From: an uncultured Christensenellaceae bacterium
Lineage (GTDB): Bacteria > Bacillota > Clostridia > Christensenellales > Borkfalkiaceae
Reading direction: 5' to 3'
DNA length: 64,000 nucleotides
NCBI GenBank assembly: GCA_910586655.1
Contig: CAJUIR010000003.1
Coordinates: 62,001 to 126,000 of the forward strand
Shown here piece after piece: positions 1 through 8,150 of the stretch. Within the stretch, counting starts at the first letter, position 1. Each line of letters begins with the position of its first letter. The notes under the pieces were generated by a model, which worked only from the letters and a program-made list of their open reading frames with translations, searched no databases and was not told the origin of the DNA. A program made the position numbers and the translations under genes.

Positions 1-23
1 TTTTGTTTTTTCCGAAAGAGCGT

Positions 24-52
24 TTGAAAAAGGGGAAAAAGTGTGATATAAT
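24..52 (+). promoter_or_regulatory. lon promoter
   Basis: TTGAAA at 24-29 and TATAAT at 47-52 are separated by exactly 17 bases. The lon start codon lies 17 bases further on, behind a CAGGAG ribosome-binding site. Confidence 0.75.
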
Positions 53-69
53 AGGAACAGGAGTATATC

Positions 70-2391
70 ATGGACAAACCTACGAAAATTTTATCCGTAA
101 TTCCCATGCGCGCCCAAGTGGTGTTTCCGGATACCGCCGTTGCTTTTGACGCGGGTCGCGGGATGTCGCTCGCCGCAATCGAAGCGGCGGACGCCAACGG
201 AAAACTCGTCTTTATCACCAAACAGACGGACGCTTCGCAGGAGACGCCCCGCGGCGGCGATCTGTTTGCCGTGGGAACGGTTGCGCAGATCCGTCAGACG
301 ACCCGTCTCCCGGGCGATCGCTTCCGTGTGTACGTGCAGGGATTATACCGAGCCGTTGCGCGGGATTTCAAAACGGAAAAAGGATATATCAAAGCGGCCG
401 TGGAAGAACTTATATCCGTTCACGGCGATTTCAATCTCGAAGAGGCGGCGTTCCGTACCGCCAAGGATTTGGTGAGCGACATCGTGCAGGCGGACGGTAA
501 AATCGCCAAAGAACTGGAAAACGCTTTGACGGGTATCACCGATTACGACGCATATATTAACGTGTGTTCTCACTTCCTGCGATTGAAAGACGACGTAAAA
601 CAGAAATTGCTGGAAGAAAACCGCGTTTCTGCCAGACTCAAACTGTTCGAACAATGTTTGAACGACGAACTGGAAATTACGCGTTTGGAGCGAAAAATCG
701 CGCAGAGCGTGCGAAAGAATATCGACAAATCGCAGAAGGAATATTTCTTGCGCGAACAACTCAAAGCCATTCATGCCGAATTGGGCGACGACGTGGAGGA
801 AAGCGTCAAACTGCGCGAGAAACTGCTTTCCAAAGGATTGCCCCAAGCGGTGCAGGAGAAAGCGGAGCAGGAACTTGTGCGGATGGACAAGACCCAGACC
901 ACATCTCCCGAATATACCGTCATTCGGAATTATCTCGATTGGATCGTGGATCTGCCCTGGCGCGACCGAACCGAGGATACCGAAAAACTTTCCGACGTGG
1001 AGGCGGTGCTCAACGCCGACCATTACGGTCTGGAAAAAATCAAAGAGCGCGTGGTGGAATATCTTGCCGTGCTCAAACTGACGGGAACGCTGAAAGCGCC
1101 CATTTTGTGTTTGGTCGGACCTCCCGGGGTGGGAAAAACCAGCGTTGCAAAGTCCATTGCGCGCGCACTGGGCAGAAAATTCGTCCGCATGAGTTTGGGA
1201 GGGGTAAAAGACGAAGCGGAAATCCGCGGACACCGCCGCACTTATATCGGCGCGATGCCCGGCCGCATCGTCTACGAAATGAAGAATGCGGGCGCGATAA
1301 ATCCAGTATTCCTGTTGGACGAAGTGGATAAAATTTCTTCGGATCTGCGCGGAGATCCCTCGAGCGCGCTTTTGGAAGTGTTGGACCCCGAACAGAATTC
1401 TACGTTCCGCGACAGATATCTCGAAGTGGAGTACGACCTTTCGAAGGTCATGTTTATTGCAACCGCAAACTCTCTCGATACCATTCCCACGCCGCTACGC
1501 GACAGAATGGAGATCATCGAACTTTCGGGTTATACGCCGCAGGAGAAAGAGGAAATCGCAAAGCGGTATCTCGTGCCCAAAAAGCGCACGGAGAACGGGT
1601 TAACGGAAGAAAACCTGAAAATAACCGACGGCGCGCTCGGCGCGCTGATCGACGGCTATACCATGGAAGCGGGAGTGCGTACTCTGGAACGCACGATCGG
1701 AACCGTGTGCAGAAAAGCCGCCGTCCGTATTGCAAAGGGCGAAGAAACTTCCATCGTCGTTAAGAAAAACGAACTGGAAAGTTTTCTCGGTGCGAAACGG
1801 TTTTTACGCGAGAACGAACTGCTCGAAGGCGACGAAGTGGGCGCGGCGACGGGGCTTGCCTGGACGGCAGTCGGCGGAACGACGCTCACCATTGAAGTTT
1901 CGGCAATGCAAGGCAAAGGCGAAATTCTGCTTACGGGCAAACTCGGCGACGTGATGAAGGAATCGGCGCACGCCGCGATCAGTTACCTGCGCGCGCATGC
2001 CGATAAATACGGCATCGACGAAAAGGCGTTTAAGGAGAAAGATATTCATATCCACGTCCCCGAGGGGGCAACGCCCAAAGACGGACCCAGCGCGGGCATC
2101 ACGATGGCGACCGCCATCCTTTCCGCATTCACGGGTCAGCCCGTCCGCAAAGACGTCGCCATGACGGGAGAGATCACTCTCCGCGGCAAAGTCCTTCCCA
2201 TCGGCGGGCTGAAAGAAAAAGCGCTTGCCGCTAACCGCATCGGGATCCGCGACGTGATCATTCCCGAGGAGAACAAAAAAGACGTAGAGGACATTCCAGA
2301 AACGGTACGGAAGGAACTCAATTTCATTTGCGTCAACAATGTTGACGAGGTATTCCGTTCGGCAGGTTTGGGAGAAGCGCATGGAAATTAA
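70..2391 (+). CDS. lon: ATP-dependent protease Lon
   Basis: Cytosolic ATP-driven serine protease that degrades misfolded and regulatory proteins. The 773 residues match the usual LonA length. An N-terminal LON substrate-binding domain covers about residues 8-200. The AAA module has a Walker A motif GPPGVGKT at 350-357 and a Walker B motif LLDEVDK around 415-421. The C-terminal protease domain has the catalytic Ser674 in DGPSAG and the partner Lys717 in GGLKEK, so the full Ser-Lys dyad is present. The promoter and ribosome-binding site directly upstream fix the start. The last 11 bases overlap engB, an order (lon then engB/ysxC) familiar in Bacillota. Confidence 0.98.
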   Translation: MDKPTKILSVIPMRAQVVFPDTAVAFDAGRGMSLAAIEAADANGKLVFITKQTDASQETPRGGDLFAVGTVAQIRQTTRLPGDRFRVYVQGLYRAVARDFKTEKGYIKAAVEELISVHGDFNLEEAAFRTAKDLVSDIVQADGKIAKELENALTGITDYDAYINVCSHFLRLKDDVKQKLLEENRVSARLKLFEQCLNDELEITRLERKIAQSVRKNIDKSQKEYFLREQLKAIHAELGDDVEESVKLREKLLSKGLPQAVQEKAEQELVRMDKTQTTSPEYTVIRNYLDWIVDLPWRDRTEDTEKLSDVEAVLNADHYGLEKIKERVVEYLAVLKLTGTLKAPILCLVGPPGVGKTSVAKSIARALGRKFVRMSLGGVKDEAEIRGHRRTYIGAMPGRIVYEMKNAGAINPVFLLDEVDKISSDLRGDPSSALLEVLDPEQNSTFRDRYLEVEYDLSKVMFIATANSLDTIPTPLRDRMEIIELSGYTPQEKEEIAKRYLVPKKRTENGLTEENLKITDGALGALIDGYTMEAGVRTLERTIGTVCRKAAVRIAKGEETSIVVKKNELESFLGAKRFLRENELLEGDEVGAATGLAWTAVGGTTLTIEVSAMQGKGEILLTGKLGDVMKESAHAAISYLRAHADKYGIDEKAFKEKDIHIHVPEGATPKDGPSAGITMATAILSAFTGQPVRKDVAMTGEITLRGKVLPIGGLKEKALAANRIGIRDVIIPEENKKDVEDIPETVRKELNFICVNNVDEVFRSAGLGEAHGN

Positions 2392-2962
2392 GAGCGCAAA
2401 ATTCATTACCTCCGCGGCAAGCGAGGCGCAGTTTCTCCGTCCCGAAAAACCCATGATCGCCGTTTGCGGAAAATCCAACGCGGGCAAAAGTACGCTCATC
2501 AATTTGCTGGCAAACCGCAAGGGACTTGCGAAGACGAGCGCGGAACCCGGAAGGACAAGGCTCGTAAATTATTTCGATTTCGGCTCGTTCTGGCTTGCCG
2601 ATCTTCCCGGTTACGGCTATGCCGCCGTTTCCAAAACAGAAAAGGAAAAATGGGGGAAGACCCTCGATTCGTTTTTTCAGCGGAAAGAAGAGATCGCGCA
2701 CGTCTTCGTGCTGAGCGATATCCGCCGCGATCCTTCGGAAGACGATATGCAGATGATCACGTTTTTGAATTATCACATTCTGCCCTTTACGGTCATCGCC
2801 ACAAAGAGCGATAAACTTTCGAAAATGAAGCGCAAAGAGCGCGTGCGGAAGATCGCGCAGGGGTTCGGGCTCGGCGAAGGAAACGTGATTGCCGTATCCG
2901 GGATTTCCGGCGAAGGGAAAGAGGATTTGCTGAGTAAAATTTCGGAAGTGATCGATCGATAA
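2381..2962 (+). CDS. engB: Ribosome-biogenesis GTPase EngB (YsxC/YihA)
   Basis: Small essential-type GTPase of the TrmE-Era-EngA-YihA group, which acts in late assembly of the 50S subunit. The 193-residue form starting at 2381 (MEIKSAKF) has the G1 loop GKSNAGKST at 30-38, G3 DLPG at 74-77 and G4 TKSD at 141-144. An upstream in-frame ATG at 2339 would add 14 residues but lies inside lon with no family support, so I chose 2381. The gene overlaps lon by 11 bases and is probably translated from the same message; a terminator hairpin follows the stop codon. Confidence 0.96.
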   Translation: MEIKSAKFITSAASEAQFLRPEKPMIAVCGKSNAGKSTLINLLANRKGLAKTSAEPGRTRLVNYFDFGSFWLADLPGYGYAAVSKTEKEKWGKTLDSFFQRKEEIAHVFVLSDIRRDPSEDDMQMITFLNYHILPFTVIATKSDKLSKMKRKERVRKIAQGFGLGEGNVIAVSGISGEGKEDLLSKISEVIDR

Positions 2963-2971
2963 ATCGAGTGT

Positions 2972-3002
2972 CCGTTCCGGAAAATAAAAACGGAACGGTT
3001 TT
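2972..3002 (+). terminator. Intrinsic terminator after engB
   Basis: CCGTTCCG and CGGAACGG form an 8-bp stem around an A-rich loop, followed by TTTT. It closes the lon-engB unit. Confidence 0.75.
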
Positions 3003-3056
3003 AGACCGATGCGTCGGTTTGTTTCTAAAAAATTTTCATATAAGCAAAAAAATCGC

Positions 3057-3085
3057 TTGTCATATCGGGCGATTTTTGTTATAAT
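3057..3085 (+). promoter_or_regulatory. rpsB operon promoter
   Basis: TTGTCA at 3057-3062, 17-base spacer, TATAAT at 3080-3085. The predicted transcript start is near 3092, about 100 bases before rpsB. Confidence 0.8.
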
Positions 3086-3091
3086 CGTAAG

Positions 3092-3194
3092 GCTGTAAAT
3101 ACGCACCCTCGGCGTGCCGCCTTCCGTGTCCGTAAATTTTTCATGCGGAGATTAGGCGGGATACCCGCAAAGAGGGGAGGAAAACGGAGGAATT
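3092..3194 (+). promoter_or_regulatory. Structured 5' leader of rpsB (possible S2 autoregulatory leader)
   Basis: The roughly 100-base untranslated leader contains two GC-rich hairpins, CGGC-GT-GCCG near 3111 and GCGGG-ATA-CCCGC near 3154-3166. rpsB leaders that bind S2 are known in several phyla. Assigning this leader to one of those families is inference and needs a covariance-model search. Confidence 0.35.
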
Positions 3195-3974
3195 ATGGCA
3201 GTTATTTCTATGAAGCAACTTCTCGAAGCAGGCGTTCACTTCGGACATCAGACCAGAAAGTGGAACCCCAAAATGAAGAAGTACATCTTCGCGGCTCGGC
3301 ACGACATCCACATCATCGATTTGGAAATGACCGCGAAACTGATCGAAGAAGCATACACGTTCGTATGCGAATCGGTAAAACAGGGCAAGACCGTTCTCTT
3401 CGTCGGAACGAAGAAACAGGCGCAGGACGCGATCAAAGAGGAAGCGGAACGCTGCGGTCAATATTACGTGAACTCCCGTTGGCTGGGCGGTATGCTCACC
3501 AACTTCAAAACCATCCGTTCCCGTATCGACTATCTTGAAAAGTTAGAGAGAATGGAACAGAGCGGTGAATTCGAACTTCTTCCCAAAAAGGAAGTTTTGG
3601 GTTTGAAGAAAGAAATGGACAAATTGCAGGAAAACCTCGGCGGCATCAAGAATATGCGCGGCATGCCCGGTATTCTGTTTATCGTCGATCCCAGTAACGA
3701 AGATATTGCGGTTGCGGAAGCAAGAAAGTTGAATATTCCCATCGTTGCGATCACCGATACCAACTGCGATCCAGACGTGATCGATTACGTCATTCCCGGA
3801 AACGACGACGCGATTCGCGCGATCAAACTGATTTCGTCGGTCATTGCAAACGCAGTCATCGAGGCAAATCAAGGCGAAACTCCCGTGTTCGCCGAAGAAA
3901 CGGCACAGGAAGGACAGCCGCAGGATATCGAAGAAGTTGTCGCAAACGCGGAAAGCGTGCAGGCAGCGGAATAA
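3195..3974 (+). CDS. rpsB: 30S ribosomal protein S2
   Basis: Structural protein of the small subunit, located between head and body, needed to recruit S1-type proteins and the mRNA. The opening VISMKQLLEAGVHFGHQTRK is the family signature, and the body matches S2 throughout. The 259 residues include an acidic, glutamine-rich tail of about 35 residues after the conserved core. A CGGAGG ribosome-binding site sits seven bases before the ATG. It is the first gene of the conserved rpsB-tsf-pyrH-frr-uppS-cdsA order; tsf follows after 20 bases. Confidence 0.98.
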   Translation: MAVISMKQLLEAGVHFGHQTRKWNPKMKKYIFAARHDIHIIDLEMTAKLIEEAYTFVCESVKQGKTVLFVGTKKQAQDAIKEEAERCGQYYVNSRWLGGMLTNFKTIRSRIDYLEKLERMEQSGEFELLPKKEVLGLKKEMDKLQENLGGIKNMRGMPGILFIVDPSNEDIAVAEARKLNIPIVAITDTNCDPDVIDYVIPGNDDAIRAIKLISSVIANAVIEANQGETPVFAEETAQEGQPQDIEEVVANAESVQAAE

Positions 3975-3994
3975 GATTGTAGGAGGAAACGAAT

Positions 3995-4900
3995 ATGGCA
4001 GAATTTACGGCAAAAGACGTAATGGCGCTCCGCGAACAGACGGGCGCGGGAATGATGGATTGCAAACGCGCCTTGGTAGACGCTGACGGAGATATGGAGA
4101 AGGCGGCGGATCTTCTGCGCGAGCGCGGAATCGCAAAGGCTGCAAAACGCGCTTCTAAAATTGCAGCGGAAGGTATTGTATACGCGCTGGTGGAAGGCAA
4201 AACGGGCGTGCTGCTCGAAGTAAACTGCGAAAGCGATTTCGTAGCGAAAGGCGAAAAATTCCACGCGCTTGTCGAAGCAATCGCAAAACAAATCGTTGCG
4301 GTAAAACCTTCGACCGTGGAAGAATTGCTTGCTTCCGATATGGGCGGCAAGACGGTAGACACCTTCGTACAGGAACAGACGGCAATTATCGGAGAAAAGA
4401 TATCCGTTCGCCGTTTCACGGTATACGAATCGGACGGCTTTGTGGAAACTTATATCCACATGGGCGGCACGATGGGCGTTTTGCTCGATTTCGACGGCGC
4501 GGAAAACGAAGCGACCAAAGAACTTGCGCACAACGTAGCGCTTCATACGGCGTTTGCAAAACCCGCATACAAGACGGCGGCGGAAGTTTCGGCAGATACG
4601 ATCGAAAAAGAAAAAGCGATCATGAAGCAGGAAGTGCTCAACGAAGGTAAACCCGAAGCGATCGCGGAAAAGATCGTGCTCGGCAAAATCAAGAAATATT
4701 ACGAAGAAAACTGTCTGCTCGATCAGAAATTCGTCAAAGACGACAAAGTGACCATTGCGCAGTTGATTGCGGAAACGGCGAAAAAATCGCCTGTGGAACT
4801 CAAATCTTTCTGCTTCTATGTGATGGGTCAGGGTCTTGAAAAGAAGAGCGAAGATTTAAGCGAAGAAGTTGCGAAACAAGTAGAAGCAATGAAGAAATAA
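3995..4900 (+). CDS. tsf: Translation elongation factor Ts
   Basis: Guanine-nucleotide exchange factor that regenerates EF-Tu-GTP. The N-terminal UBA-like domain carries the family signature REQTGAGMMDCKRAL at about residues 12-26. It is followed by the SDFVAKGEKF segment of the core domain that contacts EF-Tu. The 301 residues match the long form with both dimerisation-domain halves. An AGGAGG site precedes the ATG. A strong terminator follows 20 bases after the stop, so pyrH has its own promoter. Confidence 0.98.
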   Translation: MAEFTAKDVMALREQTGAGMMDCKRALVDADGDMEKAADLLRERGIAKAAKRASKIAAEGIVYALVEGKTGVLLEVNCESDFVAKGEKFHALVEAIAKQIVAVKPSTVEELLASDMGGKTVDTFVQEQTAIIGEKISVRRFTVYESDGFVETYIHMGGTMGVLLDFDGAENEATKELAHNVALHTAFAKPAYKTAAEVSADTIEKEKAIMKQEVLNEGKPEAIAEKIVLGKIKKYYEENCLLDQKFVKDDKVTIAQLIAETAKKSPVELKSFCFYVMGQGLEKKSEDLSEEVAKQVEAMKK

Positions 4901-4920
4901 TTTCTTTTCCACAGAAGATG

Positions 4921-4947
4921 ACGGAGAGCGTTTTGCTCTCCGTTTTT
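4921..4947 (+). terminator. Intrinsic terminator after tsf
   Basis: ACGGAGAGC and GCTCTCCGT form a perfect 9-bp stem with a short T-rich loop, followed by a T run. Confidence 0.85.
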
Positions 4948-4980
4948 CATCACCAAAGACCAGTTTTGTTTTGGAAATTA

Positions 4981-5009
4981 TTGCATTTTTTGTTCGGGTA
5001 TGGTATACT
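4981..5009 (+). promoter_or_regulatory. pyrH promoter
   Basis: TTGCAT at 4981-4986, 17-base spacer, TATACT at 5004-5009. The position explains how pyrH is transcribed beyond the tsf terminator. Confidence 0.7.
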
Positions 5010-5037
5010 GATAAAAATAAAAATCAGGGGGAACGGG

Positions 5038-5748
5038 ATGCAGCCCAAATATAAGCGGATTCTGCTCAAACTGTCGGGCGAAGCGCTCGCGGGAGACCAG
5101 AAACACGGGATCAACGAAAGCGTCGTCGCGGGTGTCGTCGATCAATTGGTAAAGGTACACGAAATGGGCGTGGAAGTCGCGCTTGTCATCGGCGGCGGAA
5201 ACTTTTGGCGCGGAAGACAGGGAACCAACATGGACCGCGCAACCGCAGATCATATGGGGATGCTTGCAACGGTGATGAACTCTTTGGCGATGATGGACGC
5301 GATTGAAAAGAGAGGCATTCCGACCCGCGTTCAGACTGCGCTGAATATGATCTCGGTTGCGGAACCTTACGTACTCCGCAAAGCGTTGCACCATTTCGAA
5401 AAGGGCAGGATCGTCATCATGGCGTGCGGCACGGGCAATCCCTATTGTTCGACCGATACCGCCGCTGCGCAGCGCGCCTGCGAGATCGACGCGGACGTAT
5501 TGCTCATGGCAAAGAACGTAGACGGCATTTACGACAGCGACCCGAGCGTCAATCCCCGCGCCAAGAAGTACGACAGTCTCCGTTTCGGGGATATTGTAAA
5601 TCAGGGGCTGAAAGCAATGGACGCAACCGCGGCTACGATGTGCATGGAAAACAATATTCCGGTGCTTGCGTTCGGATTGGGCGAGGAAAATTCCATTCTG
5701 CGCGCCGTTTGCGGAGAGCATATCGGAACGCTCATTTCCAACAAATAA
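5038..5748 (+). CDS. pyrH: Uridylate kinase (UMP kinase)
   Basis: Hexameric amino-acid-kinase-fold enzyme that phosphorylates UMP to UDP with ATP in pyrimidine nucleotide synthesis. The start MQPKYKRILLKLSGEALAG has the KLSGEAL phosphate-binding segment at residues 11-17. The GGGNFWRG loop and the CGTGNP segment are both intact. The length of 236 residues is typical. An in-frame ATG 120 bases upstream lies before the promoter, so 5038, behind an AGGGGGAA site, is the start. The neighbouring gene frr is the usual partner. Confidence 0.97.
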   Translation: MQPKYKRILLKLSGEALAGDQKHGINESVVAGVVDQLVKVHEMGVEVALVIGGGNFWRGRQGTNMDRATADHMGMLATVMNSLAMMDAIEKRGIPTRVQTALNMISVAEPYVLRKALHHFEKGRIVIMACGTGNPYCSTDTAAAQRACEIDADVLLMAKNVDGIYDSDPSVNPRAKKYDSLRFGDIVNQGLKAMDATAATMCMENNIPVLAFGLGEENSILRAVCGEHIGTLISNK

Positions 5749-5830
5749 AGTTCATCCTTAAAAGGATTTCACGAGGGTAATTGCGGAGAGAAACCGCGGT
5801 GAATTAAAAACAAAATGAAGGAGAAAACAG

Positions 5831-6403
5831 ATGATCGACAATGAAAAAGTAGAGGAAGTGTTCCTCGTTCTCGAAGATAAACTGGAAAAGACGGTTAATG
5901 TTTTGAAGGAAGAATATGCGGGGATCCGCGCAGGACGCGCCAATCCGCACATTCTTGACAAAGTTCAGGCAGAGGCATACGGCGGCATGAGCCCTTTGAA
6001 CCAACTCGGCAACATCTCCGCTGCGGACGCAAGATGTCTTGTCATCAGCCCTTGGGATAAATCGTTATTAAAGTCGATCGAAAAAGCCATTCTCGCTTCC
6101 AACCTCGGCATCAATCCCACCAACGACGGCAACGTGATCCGTTTGGTGTTTCCGGAATTGACTGAGGAACGCAGAAAAGAACTGGTAAAACAAATGAAAA
6201 AACTCGGCGAAGACGCCAAAGTCGCGGTTCGCAACAATCGCCGCGACGCGATGGAATCGCTCAAAAAAATGAAAACGGCGAAAGAAATTTCCGAAGACGA
6301 ATCTCACAATCTCGAACAGGATGTGGAAAAGAACGTTTCCAAAGCAATGGACGAAATCGACAAAGCGGTGGCGGCAAAAGAAAAGGAGTTGCTTACCGTC
6401 TGA
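5831..6403 (+). CDS. frr: Ribosome recycling factor
   Basis: With EF-G it splits post-termination ribosomes into subunits. The 190 residues cover the full two-domain RRF fold: a three-helix bundle of long heptad stretches and a small beta domain in the middle. The conserved GIRAGRANP and INPTNDGNVIRL segments are visible. An AAGGAG site precedes the ATG. The stop codon TGA shares one base with the uppS start (TGATG), which suggests translational coupling. Confidence 0.98.
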   Translation: MIDNEKVEEVFLVLEDKLEKTVNVLKEEYAGIRAGRANPHILDKVQAEAYGGMSPLNQLGNISAADARCLVISPWDKSLLKSIEKAILASNLGINPTNDGNVIRLVFPELTEERRKELVKQMKKLGEDAKVAVRNNRRDAMESLKKMKTAKEISEDESHNLEQDVEKNVSKAMDEIDKAVAAKEKELLTV

Positions 6404-7095
6404 TGAAAGAGCAGACTGCGGGAGTTCCGCATCATATCGCGATCATTATGGACGGCAACGGACGATGGGCGAAAAAGAGACTTCTTCCGCGCGGCGCAGG
6501 TCACCGTGCCGGTTTGAAACGAATGATTTCTCTCTCCGAAGCGATTTTCGAACGCGGCGTAAAAATATGTACGCTGTTCGCGCTTTCTACCGAAAACCTT
6601 TCCCGTCCACAAGAGGAATTGCAAGGTCTTTTTACGCTTTTTCGGGAGTATTTCGAGAAAAACGTCGCGCGGCTTGCGGAAAAAGAGATCGAATTAAAAA
6701 TCATCGGGAATTTAACGCTTTTGCCCGAGGATATCGGAGAAATCATCCGAAAGGGTGAAGAACAGACGCGGGGCGGTCAAACGGGTACGTTGGTGCTTGC
6801 CATCGGCTACGGCGGGAGGCAGGACATATTAGCCGCTGTGAACGAGGCGGTACGGCGGGGAAAAGAAGTGAACGAGAAGGAATTTTCCTCGTTGCTATCC
6901 ACCAAAGATTTTCCCGAACCCGATCTTTTGATCCGCACGGGCAAAGAATTACGCATTTCCAATTTTTTATTGTGGCAGTCGGCTTATACCGAGTTTTACT
7001 TTACCGATACGCTGTTTCCCGATTTTTCGGATCGGGAATTGGATGCGGCGCTTGCTTCGTATGCGGCACGCGAGCGGCGGTATGGCAAATTATAA
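6403..7095 (+). CDS. uppS: Undecaprenyl diphosphate synthase (cis-prenyltransferase)
   Basis: Condenses isopentenyl diphosphate units onto farnesyl diphosphate to make the C55 lipid carrier for peptidoglycan and wall polymers. The family signature HIAIIMDGNGRWAK lies at residues 11-24, with the catalytic Asp18 and the diphosphate-binding NGR motif. The C-terminal DLLIRTGKELRISNFLLWQ segment is also conserved. At 230 residues it is slightly shorter than the common 240-250. It overlaps frr by one base and cdsA follows after nine bases. Confidence 0.97.
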   Translation: MKEQTAGVPHHIAIIMDGNGRWAKKRLLPRGAGHRAGLKRMISLSEAIFERGVKICTLFALSTENLSRPQEELQGLFTLFREYFEKNVARLAEKEIELKIIGNLTLLPEDIGEIIRKGEEQTRGGQTGTLVLAIGYGGRQDILAAVNEAVRRGKEVNEKEFSSLLSTKDFPEPDLLIRTGKELRISNFLLWQSAYTEFYFTDTLFPDFSDRELDAALASYAARERRYGKL

Positions 7096-7104
7096 AGGAA
7101 ATTT

Positions 7105-8091
7105 ATGGGCAGAACTAACTTAAAACTACGAATCATTACGGGTACGTTATATTTTGCGGTTTTGGTCGGTTTCTTCTTTTTGAAGATCTTGGTCAACAAA
7201 CTGTTTTTCGACGCGCTCATCGTGGCGTTCGGGATCGTAGGCACCTACGAAATGCTGCGTGCGTTCGGCGATAAAATTCACGTTTCGCAAAAACTCGTCG
7301 TACTGGTGTTTTCGGTACTCGTCCTTGTCGTTTACGCGATCAGCGACTATATTTACACCGACTATTATCATATCCGTCTTCCCGAAGACAGTCCTCTGGA
7401 CGCCGTGGGCAGAAACTATGCGCCGCATTTCATGCTGGTGATGTTCGTTGCGGGACTTTCCATTCTGTTCGGTCTGCTTGTTTTTTCGCATCGGCACGTT
7501 ACGCTCGAATCGACGGGGTATGCGTTGCTCTCCTATATGTATCCCACGGTGTTCCTTGTCGTGCTCATCGTCTGTAATCACCTCGAAATGTATTCGGACG
7601 TTGCAATCGCATTCGTGTTCGGGATCAGCCCCTGCGCCGATATGTTTGCATATTTTTTCGGAAGATCGTTCGGGAAAAAACTCCCCGCAAAAATGGCGCC
7701 GAATATCAGTCCCAATAAAACGGTGATCGGCGGGTTCGGCGGTCTTCTGGGCGGCGCGATCGGCGCGATCCTTGTGTTCTTCGTGTATTACGGTTTCTGC
7801 AAAGCCATCACGTTGGAGGCGGGCAGTTTTGCAAACGTCACGTTCCACTTTTCCGACGTGAAGTTTGAATGGGTCGAAATGATTTTCTTTATCGGGATCG
7901 GTGTGCTTACGTCTGCGTTTTCCCAGTTCGGGGATCTGGTGGAAAGCGCAATCAAGCGCAAACTCGATATTAAGGATATGGGAAATATTTTGCCGGGACA
8001 CGGCGGAATTCTCGACAGGATCGATTCGTCGTTGTATGCGAGTCTGATTATTTCGCTTGTTTTTGTCGTTCGACTCATGTTATTCCAGTGA
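7105..8091 (+). CDS. cdsA: Phosphatidate cytidylyltransferase (CDP-diglyceride synthase)
   Basis: Integral membrane enzyme that makes CDP-diacylglycerol from phosphatidate and CTP, the branch point of phospholipid synthesis. The family signature is complete near the C-terminus: GDLVESAIKRKLDIKD around 275-290, then PGHGGILDRID at 297-307 with the metal-binding Asp residues. The chain of 328 residues has about eight hydrophobic segments and an extra hydrophilic loop around residues 90-105. AAGGAA precedes the ATG. The position between uppS and dxr is conserved in Bacillota. Confidence 0.96.
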   Translation: MGRTNLKLRIITGTLYFAVLVGFFFLKILVNKLFFDALIVAFGIVGTYEMLRAFGDKIHVSQKLVVLVFSVLVLVVYAISDYIYTDYYHIRLPEDSPLDAVGRNYAPHFMLVMFVAGLSILFGLLVFSHRHVTLESTGYALLSYMYPTVFLVVLIVCNHLEMYSDVAIAFVFGISPCADMFAYFFGRSFGKKLPAKMAPNISPNKTVIGGFGGLLGGAIGAILVFFVYYGFCKAITLEAGSFANVTFHFSDVKFEWVEMIFFIGIGVLTSAFSQFGDLVESAIKRKLDIKDMGNILPGHGGILDRIDSSLYASLIISLVFVVRLMLFQ

Positions 8092-8112
8092 CGAGCATAA
8101 ATTAAAAAGTAA

Positions 8113-8139
8113 CCGTCCGCTTATCGGCGGGCGGTTTTT
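8113..8139 (+). terminator. Terminator-like hairpin between cdsA and dxr
   Basis: CCGTCCGC pairs with GCGGGCGG (8 bp, one G-T pair) around a short loop, then TTTTTG. The hairpin ends about a dozen bases before the dxr start. I see no promoter between it and dxr, so it may only attenuate. Confidence 0.65.
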
Positions 8140-8150
8140 GGTGAAGACGC

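Noticed and set aside
343..1233. Long minus-strand open frame opposite lon (296 codons), and similar long antisense frames opposite rseP, topA, glyA, cdsA and hslU
   Set aside because: They mirror the codon use of strongly supported genes, have no ribosome-binding sites and no recognisable domains.
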